Source of the DNA: Porphyridium purpureum
Lineage: Eukaryota > Rhodophyta > Bangiophyceae > Porphyridiales > Porphyridiaceae
Assembly (NCBI GenBank): GCA_008690995.1
Contig: VRMN01000001.1
Coordinates: 4,526,001 to 4,590,000, forward strand
Direction: 5' to 3'
Length of the DNA: 64,000 nucleotides
The notes under the pieces are model-generated. The model was not told the origin of the DNA. It ran no database searches and was given only the letters and a program-made list of their open reading frames with translations. Shown here one piece after another: positions 10,901 to 17,404 of this stretch; position 1 is the stretch's first letter, and each line of letters starts with the position of its first letter. The position numbers were made by a program, and so were the translations under genes.

Positions 10901-12088
10901 TTCTTCCTCTTCTTCGTCCTGATCATCATGATCTGGCAGAGGGTGGCGCCGAACGAACGGGGTGGGGTCACGTTTTCGGACAGCACGGGGCCGGTTCCCT
11001 GCTGCTGTCGAAGGAACCTGCTCTCCAGTGGATGTACCAAAACTCACAGCCTTTGACTTGAGCTGAATGTCTTGCACTCTTGTATTCGGAACATATTCGT
11101 CGCCGGGTGCCAGATGCTCTTCGAACTTGATCAATTCGGCTCCGTAGTCAAAGCTTCGTTCTCTTGTAAATTCTGACTGCAGAGTTGTGGTGCGAGAAAG
11201 CTGTTCAAATTCGACCTCAAATTCTCGGACCTGATCTCTTCCAAACGTAATTGCCCGTTTTCCCATGCCAAATATTGCCTCATCCGTGTTTGGCAGTGAA
11301 GGCTGAACGCTATTTGAACGGGCTCCCATTCCACCACCTCTATCGACACGGCCTCGTTTCGAATCAAACGCAACAGAAGATGGTGACAGAACCGGTGCAC
11401 TTTGAAGAGAACCAGCACAAGAGGGGACGGCGGCAGGATCAGACACATTAATGAGCGTTTCTTCTACTTGTATCGGCTCCATGTTCGAGCTGTCTTCTTC
11501 GGAATGCGGCTCTTCATCGTCGCCAGAAAAGGCATCCTTCCGCGAGACGAATGGAGTTGGGTCGCGCTTTCTTCTTGGTGGCATACCCGCACCTGCAGAA
11601 CGATGCGGTGCGTCGACGAATGCCACTGGTTTCTTGGGCGGTCGCGCCGACTTTTTCTTCGTTCCCACGCTACACCCTTCCGGTCCATCATCTTTTCTCC
11701 CTTCATTGCTCGAGTCACTCAGATGTATACTTTGCACATTCTGCACATGCTCAGCTTCGAACCTCGCCGGCTCTTCCGTGTCAGCTTTCTCTATATCTTG
11801 TACCGGGTCGGCACTTTCGCGGGCACTGACTGAGTCATGTTGCGCTTCTTGCTGTGTATCGAGATCACCAGCGCCTCTTGATTCGAATCTTTCGCGAGCA
11901 TGTGCTGATGGCGGTGTCTCGATGGGTCCACCGCTGGGCGCATGAACAGGACGGCCGCTCGTCCCCGCACTGTCATTCACGCTCAATGCCTCTGTCGCGG
12001 GAACGCTGAACGCCACGCCCCGCCGAGAAACTGATGCTTCTCCAGGCTCCGGGCCCGGGCCCGGTCGCAGGAGCTCGTCAGAATCCAT
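7997..12088 (-). CDS. Modular repeat protein with eight R-D/E-P-T-P-F motifs and a VOC (glyoxalase-fold) domain
   Basis: 1,363-aa protein from the ATG at 12088; upstream codons are open but lead only to a GTG. Most of it is disordered. Eight copies of a [RKT]-R-[DE]-P-T-P-F-[VI]-x-R motif occur at about residues 176, 374, 464, 546, 634, 704, 763 and 1329, almost all followed within 10-20 residues by a dense Asp/Glu run and most preceded 20-35 residues earlier by a V/I-x-F-x-E-P-like element (for example VHFTEPS, VHFKEPS). Between copies seven and eight sits a globular region (about 855-1110) with two VOC/glyoxalase-like halves (GHMYLRVSDLSLAYRFYVEV and CVHLVVRHGTCSAIGDFYEQ). Seven sites fit the PP1-docking pattern [RK]-x(0,1)-[VI]-x-F. 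T-P sites suit proline-directed kinases and the acid runs suit CK2. No targeting signal is obvious. A role as phospho-regulated scaffold is inference; no known family is recognised for the whole. Confidence 0.85.
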   Translation of the reverse strand: MDSDELLRPGPGPEPGEASVSRRGVAFSVPATEALSVNDSAGTSGRPVHAPSGGPIETPPSAHARERFESRGAGDLDTQQEAQHDSVSARESADPVQDIEKADTEEPARFEAEHVQNVQSIHLSDSSNEGRKDDGPEGCSVGTKKKSARPPKKPVAFVDAPHRSAGAGMPPRRKRDPTPFVSRKDAFSGDDEEPHSEEDSSNMEPIQVEETLINVSDPAAVPSCAGSLQSAPVLSPSSVAFDSKRGRVDRGGGMGARSNSVQPSLPNTDEAIFGMGKRAITFGRDQVREFEVEFEQLSRTTTLQSEFTRERSFDYGAELIKFEEHLAPGDEYVPNTRVQDIQLKSKAVSFGTSTGEQVPSTAAGNRPRAVRKRDPTPFVRRHPLPDHDDQDEEEEENDAEDERGQNGEDDVEEDDGGKEHGQGDRALVAESPHVGFMEPSIEEKETVRRESRGMGRSTIRKRDPTPFVPRSFLPAESDEEDDVAAELGRRESRARDSVQLPLSSAEEMKAGADERVHFTEPSLDEMLDVRMESGRVGVRSTKKRDPTPFIPRSFLPEDDEESENEENDEREEERKGRCRRSDGVSLTSATEPTSVVEHKATPVILFVEPTDVEKTETREQVKQIAVRSVRKRDPTPFIRRGAFVDGDKEHEENEEEDDGRVSTRAPESDKLASRATRNHEVTFKEPEKGPTMKGPKVIHKREPTPFVRRSMIVEEDDDGDEVHEEAGSGGQTSGKSGVTFAKTSPPSADAAKKKVLRTRDPTPFVRRHLDDEEDKEEDENDARGTGADPFSSVTDRVVEENSGGRSKAAEKAASRRVVYNQATATPAFARDVVQHTLGSRSFSWVRTDDGFQDLTGFVHLGHMYLRVSDLSLAYRFYVEVLNLTVDPAMPSCYFGKMLWLNIGRQQLRLVLCGEAQYLTGSITVTVPALQEYTAQVVESVRGFPEDTQVLVDLSDARELVVSCPWGNTLKFVQSLPGEYPLRLQCVHLVVRHGTCSAIGDFYEQIVGCVINRKGRSEVRVIVGPHQYLLFTESSKAWQEEGLVLCFYVPHFSTVLGTLFLNKLLPEKYDPDSFGGLEFDFPGVVDISKLLRGKQETILNLTHRVRSLKHAEFLRPLVNTFIWDRVLKVCAPDELAFFPDAVHGAMSSIEPTSTLPAASSEALNVFPDGKLEPGPSSRIHFGTGNALAETQRVVGFSGEADEEPLGPDEANPTKREPVGVLRKSRGEESSGPNLRDLGRSITFGSNMVKEYPLDESRTTSSINTASRSNSIFSELEIMMPFSNSPRAAGSGMGPPDEHDQAVHFKEPSEVEKEEARRAGHRVGIRSVRKREPTPFIPRAYINSDDDGEAGGITHGHTQEQRGRR

Positions 12089-12887
12089 GAGCGAATCGCC
12101 ACGGCGCGAGAGACCGACTGTTGCTGCCTGCCGAAACCCTCTGCCTCTGCGGAAGAACTTTCCGGGAATCCTACCCACAAGCTCTTCGGCAGAAAAGCAG
12201 GGAGTAGATAATCACGCTCGCCCGATCTGAAGATCCCCTCTCGCCTCCCCGCAGCACTCCCTGTGACGACACGGCGCGCTTCAACGTCACTGGCAGTGCG
12301 TCCAGACCAGCCTCGCGACCACGCCACCCGGAAGCGCTCTGGTTCTCTGAGCTGTACTTGCGGTGCGCGTCAGCACGCTAACGCGGCGGCCTTGGAAAAA
12401 CAGCTCGTTTCGGAGGGAAGAGCTGTACACCCGCAACTGTCTGCGTTCGGCATGCGTGCCTGACGCGGACGCAAGGAGTCTGTGTGCGCGAAAAGCTCGA
12501 CCGGCAGATACGTGTGACGTTCCAGCGAGACTCAATTTGCACGCTCAACGCCCTCGTGCGCGCATCGCTGCACATTCTCCGTCACGATTGATCATTTATC
12601 AGAAACAGCTAAACCGCACAAGAAGTGACGCATAAGTTATGGCCTCGTGCCGGTGCGGTGCCACACGACACTGCTCACCAGGCCAACCAACGAATCCTTC
12701 GTACCGTGGTGCGGCAATGGCGCAGACGGCGCAGGCCAAGCTGCCGCCACCAAGGTTTGACACATCCACAAGCAACACGCAAAACTGGCCTTCCCGCCAA
12801 ATAAGAGACAAGCTCTATTTCAAACCTTCTGGCTGCCATGGACCCGCCGACTTGTCTCTAAGATAATCCAGAAAATCAAACCGGGGC
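12089..12887. other. Tail-to-head intergenic region between two minus-strand genes
   Basis: 800 bp holding the promoter of the repeat protein gene and the 3' region of the hemerythrin-like gene. An open frame at 12639-12866 (+, 75 codons from an ATG) has no recognisable features and is not called. No repeat seen. Confidence 0.45.
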
Positions 12888-13931
12888 TTAGACTTGCAAT
12901 GCCTCCAGCTCGTCTTCTAGCACACGATGCCCAAACTCTGCCGGAATGACAAAGTGGTATGCCTCGACACGCCCTCTCCAGGCCGGGTAGGCAACGCGTT
13001 GCATGCCGCGCAGCGAGTCGCGCTTCCATAATTGTAGCTGCGCTTCCGGCATCCATCGGCTCTGAACGACCATATTTTCGGCAAAATCTGTGGCATCCTT
13101 GGTCTTCTTGAGCCAATCCACGCAAGTCTGCTGAATGATCACCTTGTCATCCGGCTGGAAGAACTTCTGCAGAGTGCGTGGCACGATCGTCTCTTGGGTA
13201 TTGAAGTAGCCCAGCAAGCGAGGCGTGAATTTGTCCAAAAATTCAACGAACCGCGGGAGGCACTCGCCCGGCGGTCGGTTAATGAAGATATCCTCCATGT
13301 CATCAATCTGGGCCAGAAACTGGGTGATTCTTGCCTTTGTCAGCATGCGCTCCTGCCGAGAGAGTTTGGTATCGGCGAAATCGAACTTCTCAGCGATGTA
13401 CGGGAAAATAACTTTTTCCTCCAGCTCAAAGTAGTCCATGAGAAAGGACTCGAAAACGTCCCACCATTCGAAGAAGCGCGTGACGTCATCGTAGCCGAGA
13501 CTCATTTGGAAACGCAACATGCACTCAACCATATTGTACATATCCATGACTTCCTTCTTGATGGCATTGTGATAGACGGCCAGAACGTCCATGCTCCACA
13601 GTTTTCCATAAGGTGTTGCGATGACCACGGGCATTTTCACAATGACGGTCTTGCGGAATTTTTCGCGGCGCTTGTTGTTCGATTGGAGGTCGCCCGTGCC
13701 CAGGAAGTAGTTTCCCCCGGTGATCTTATCGACGGCCTTGTCTATCGCTGACGGAGCCTTTCCCTTGCGCGGCTTGCGCTGGCGCACCACCACCGTCTTG
13801 TTCTCCAATGCCGCAACCGCCTCCGCTGTCATCTCGGCCTGTGTTTTCCTCGTGCCGGGCCGGTCCGGCTGCCGGTCGGGCAGCGCCGGCCCGCCATCCG
13901 CCATGTCCGTACTGGGCCCCATGCTGCTCAT
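12888..13931 (-). CDS. Hemerythrin-like (HHE-fold) protein with degenerate metal site
   Basis: 347-aa protein from the ATG at 13931. After a Pro/Gly/Asp-rich N-terminus and a basic patch (RQRKPRKGKAPS), residues about 110-255 look like a four-helix hemerythrin domain: helix A with YHNAIKKEV, helix B ending in FELEEKVIFPYI, a middle helix (MLTKARITQFLAQIDDM) and helix D with GYFNTQETIVPRTL. The positions that normally supply His ligands in helices B, C and D are Phe, Tyr, Asn or Lys here; only the helix A His and the E/EE residues remain. Active hemerythrins bind a di-iron centre for O2, NO or iron sensing. This one may have lost metal binding and kept a structural or signalling role. The C-terminal 90 residues are helical and Trp-containing. 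Similarity is to the fold pattern, so the family is moderately sure and the function unknown. Confidence 0.65.
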   Translation of the reverse strand: MSSMGPSTDMADGGPALPDRQPDRPGTRKTQAEMTAEAVAALENKTVVVRQRKPRKGKAPSAIDKAVDKITGGNYFLGTGDLQSNNKRREKFRKTVIVKMPVVIATPYGKLWSMDVLAVYHNAIKKEVMDMYNMVECMLRFQMSLGYDDVTRFFEWWDVFESFLMDYFELEEKVIFPYIAEKFDFADTKLSRQERMLTKARITQFLAQIDDMEDIFINRPPGECLPRFVEFLDKFTPRLLGYFNTQETIVPRTLQKFFQPDDKVIIQQTCVDWLKKTKDATDFAENMVVQSRWMPEAQLQLWKRDSLRGMQRVAYPAWRGRVEAYHFVIPAEFGHRVLEDELEALQV

Positions 13932-14472
13932 TGTTCCCCTCGTCCGGTCCGGGTGTCGCCGTCCGCCACGCTCACTCTCAGCGTGCTCAAGAAACGTCCC
14001 ACCGCCCCTCTCACCTGTTGTGCCGCGCAGCAATCAGCCACACAACCTATCGATTGTCTGCCGAAATGAACAAAACGACAGGGGATTTATGGCACAGCGC
14101 GCTGACTGTACACGCAGCGACCCTGTCTGAGAAATGGCAGGTGTCCGTTGCTGCACACGCTCGGCGCTTGCGTCCTCGTCCGTCGAATCACGCCCGCCAG
14201 TCGTGCTGGCTACGAAAGGTGGGAAGCGACCAGCGAGGGGTCTCGCCCAGGCTGCATCCGCTGCGGATTCTGGTCCTGAATCGCACGTAGCCACACTTGC
14301 AGTGAACGCCCAGCCTTGTCGAAGTGGCCCTCGGCGAAAAGCCTGGCTTACGGATCGCCGTATTTACCACCTCGCCATGTCTGCGCCGTTGTTCGGCTGC
14401 CGACAAAGACATCAAGACATGCGCTGCATTCCGCCAGCGTCCGCACGAGCGAACTAGAATAGTTTATTCAAC
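13932..14472. other. Intergenic region, no assignable gene
   Basis: 540 bp. Frames are open on both strands (14134-14457 plus; a 74-codon minus frame from an ATG at 14412) but none has convincing features. Probably the hemerythrin-like gene promoter and the next gene's 3' region. Confidence 0.4.
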
Positions 14473-15873
14473 CTATTCGGACGATGAGTAAGAAGAGTCA
14501 TCCTCATCTTCGTCCAACGACAGCGTCTCAACATCGTCAAGATCCCTCTCGTCCTCCCAGAAGCGCTTTTTCAAAATGCGAAACCAGGTGATCATGTCGA
14601 GCTTTTGGCCTCGTAGTTGCTTGAGCGGAGCAAACGCCTGGACTCGGCTGTACATGAATGCGCCAAAAAGCCACATGTAGCAAGCGTAGAACATCCAATA
14701 CGAGTTTTCGTTGTACACATCGGACATGCTCGGCAGCCACACGCGTAGATAGTAATGATGGCCTATGACAACAACGGCAAGTAGCTCACCAAGATTCGTC
14801 CACCCCATGTTGTCGGCAAACGCGATCACACGAAGGTATGCGTAGACGACGTATGAACCCATGGCGGCAATTTGAAACAGGAAGAATGCAACAGGTGATC
14901 GTTTCTGCATCACAAACATAGGGTCAGTCAGCAGGAGTACATAAAGTACTAGAATGATCGCCCAGAACAAAGTGCAAAAAAGGTCTCCCAAAAACAGCAT
15001 ACGGGAAAGCGTGAATCGGCCGCGCGTCTTGCGATAAACAGTGTACACAAAGTAGACAAACAGCGCCGTGAATGAGTACAGAAACACCGACGCTGCTAGT
15101 GCCACAATGCGAGACATCTTTGTCATCTGCACGCGATAAGCTGAAGCGGTTTTGCCCAAGTCCTCCACGGCAGGGATGACATCTTTGACGGCTTTACGCA
15201 ACACGCCCCGCGACGTATCGCCCCAATTTGCGACTGAGTTATCTAGCACATCAATCAGTAACGGTTCGGAGGCACGCTGACGGAACTCTTCGTTCTCCTT
15301 CTCAATTTCGACCAGGTTCTGGGTGATTGTCGAGAGTTCGACTTCGAGATCCTCTACACTGGTGGACAAGCCCCCTAGCTCCTTTTCCATGGTTACGACT
15401 TCCTGATTGAGTTTCGCCAGCTCCTCAGATGCCATTTGTGAGCGCGTGCTAGATAATTCAAGCTCGCGCTCCATCTCGGTGATTTTCATGCTCATCTCAA
15501 TGTCTTCCACGTTCAGCTTTTCGACCGCGCTGCGCACGGTAATCATTTCTTTTACCTGCACATCCATCGCAGTTTTGAGATTCTTCATGAATGCCTGTGC
15601 GTCTTCCTCATTCAAATCATTCACAGATGTGCTCAAAAGGGCAGACACATCATGTCCTGTCGCTTCGGCGCGTGCCGAGCCCAGCAGAAAGCATAGACCA
15701 CTCACAACCACGGCGATTCGTATCGCGATTGGAGGCCGCCATGTTCGCGCGCGCAGGCTCTGCACAGAATGGCCGCTTGCGGGCGCGCGCCAGTTCTTCT
15801 TCAACGGTCTCATGCTTCCCCTCACGCTTCGAAGGACGGGTGGTCCTTCATGTCCCCGAATCATGGTGAGCAT
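14473..15873 (-). CDS. Signal-peptide, coiled-coil, multi-pass membrane protein, unknown family
   Basis: 466-aa protein from the ATG at 15873; ATGs at 15864 and 15813 are possible alternatives. A hydrophobic segment ending in an Ala-x-Ala site (IAVVVSGLCFLLGSARAEA) looks like a cleaved signal peptide. Roughly 130 residues of heptad-rich coiled coil follow (SAVEKLNVEDIEMSMKITEM..., through IEKENEEFRQRA), presumably lumenal or extracellular. The second half has about five hydrophobic segments (starting RIVALAASVFLYSFTALF, MLFLGDLFCTLFWAIILV, SPVAFFLFQIAAMGSYVV, NLGELLAVVVIGHHYY and SYWMFYACYMWLFGAFMY). The tail is highly acidic and Ser-rich (DEDEDDSSYSSSE). I do not recognise the family; a surface or organelle sensor/tether is only a guess. 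The ORF is long and clean, so the gene itself is well supported. Confidence 0.8.
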   Translation of the reverse strand: MLTMIRGHEGPPVLRSVRGSMRPLKKNWRAPASGHSVQSLRARTWRPPIAIRIAVVVSGLCFLLGSARAEATGHDVSALLSTSVNDLNEEDAQAFMKNLKTAMDVQVKEMITVRSAVEKLNVEDIEMSMKITEMERELELSSTRSQMASEELAKLNQEVVTMEKELGGLSTSVEDLEVELSTITQNLVEIEKENEEFRQRASEPLLIDVLDNSVANWGDTSRGVLRKAVKDVIPAVEDLGKTASAYRVQMTKMSRIVALAASVFLYSFTALFVYFVYTVYRKTRGRFTLSRMLFLGDLFCTLFWAIILVLYVLLLTDPMFVMQKRSPVAFFLFQIAAMGSYVVYAYLRVIAFADNMGWTNLGELLAVVVIGHHYYLRVWLPSMSDVYNENSYWMFYACYMWLFGAFMYSRVQAFAPLKQLRGQKLDMITWFRILKKRFWEDERDLDDVETLSLDEDEDDSSYSSSE

Positions 15874-17404
15874 GTGTCCACACACACACAGAACCCGCAC
15901 ATGAAACAAAACGAGCCTGTTTTATCAGACAAATAGGAAGCTTTCCTGGTTCTGCTGATTGGAGTGGTGGCAGGAGCCAGTGGCCGTCACGGCCTAACGG
16001 TGAAGAAAGGGTATCCCAATCGATGTGTTGCAGCCGCATATGCCATGTTGTAGTCGCTGGGAGGAAGTTCTCGCTGCTTCGCGAGCGCCTTTTGATCAGG
16101 CGCTGCAACTTGCGGAAGCGTGACTTCACCATCAGCACACGGTGTGCCTCGCCCAGCATGTCAGCAATCTTGCACCACGGAAAGGGCTCCTGGCTGAAGC
16201 GCGCCTACCTGGAAATTTTCTGCGTCCTGGCTTTCGGGTAAGCTCGAGTCTGTATGCACGCCGCACCCAATGTCGCAAGTCCGCCGCGCGCAACGCTGAG
16301 TGACTGAACGTTCCCGTAGGTACTCACTTGCTAGCATCATCAAAGTCTTCGACATACCGTGCCGAGCAATAGCCACGCGTGGATTCTCATCCTCATCGTG
16401 TGCCCAAAGTCTTTCGACGCGGCCTGCCTTTTCAAGAGTCCTTCCTCGAATCCGCAGCGTCCTACGCGAACTCTGTTGTCTGGCAAAAAACCTCCTTAGA
16501 ACGGACTGGGCGACGTAGAGCTGAACCGAACAGCTTTCGGCTCGCCAACACGGACAATGTACGGAAGTGGCTTCGATCCAGACTTTCCTTGAAGCTGTTG
16601 CGCGTCACTGTGGTAAATGCGACTTTCTGCGTTTGGCGGCCAGGATGATTCTGGTGTTGCTGGTACCATTTCAGCCCTCACATCCACCGCCGACCCCGTC
16701 AAGCTGGTCGAGAAAAGTAGAGAGGACGCGCCTTTTGCTCCTGACAAAGAATTAGGTTGCCCTGGTACCCAACTTTGAATTGAACTCATGGGTTGAGTAT
16801 TGAGTTGGCCAACGTGTCCCCAGAGGCATCCCGTTCTTTGGGCTGACTAGCGGCCGCCGGACACAGAATGCGCTTCGCTTCTTCTCGGCATGGTCTTTCT
16901 ACAGCTTGAACTCGGTATCATTTTCACGTGCACGAAACGGGAGCACGACAATCTGCTGAGTACTGCAATTTGAGGCAGCGTTTCGACAGAGCTTCGCAGT
17001 GATTGGAGACGAAGCGTTGAACGCAAGCCATCTGGGTGGCGCGAGCCGCGCAGCTCCGTCGTGCTCCGCGGGAGCGCGCAGCTGTAGCCTTCGCTGGTTT
17101 GGCTGGTGTGTCCTAAGTACAGTGGACAAAGGTGCGATGTACACTTGAGTCTGGTCTGCGGGTGTTCAGTCGGGGCGTGCGCCGCTCGCGCGACTTCCCC
17201 GGCTGCACCGAATGCGTGCTCTCCTTGCGTACGCTCGCGAGCGCTGGAGCCAAGCACCGCAGGCTGACGATCGTCCAACCTACTCTCCGTGAAACAAGAA
17301 GACCCTCGCATCTCGAAAGCAACTTCGCGCGTGGCCGCTCGAAAGCTGTGACCGCTATGGAAGAGCAGACTCGCGCACCGCGCCGTTCACGCTGCGCAGT
17401 AGAA
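15874..17404. other. 1.5-kb stretch with scattered coding-like fragments on the minus strand
   Basis: No long ORF. On the minus strand there is an ATG at 16789 opening MSSIQSWVPGQPNSLSG..., a frame around 16340-16480 reading TLRIRGRTLEKAGRVERLW, and another around 16040-16170 reading KIADMLGEAHRVLMVKSRF. Each looks protein-like and GT/AG dinucleotides exist between them, so a small multi-exon minus-strand gene is possible. I could not find splice sites that keep phase across all three, and I recognise no family. The right part holds the promoter of the plus-strand gene at 17405; the frame there is open upstream of its ATG without a better start. Confidence 0.3.
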
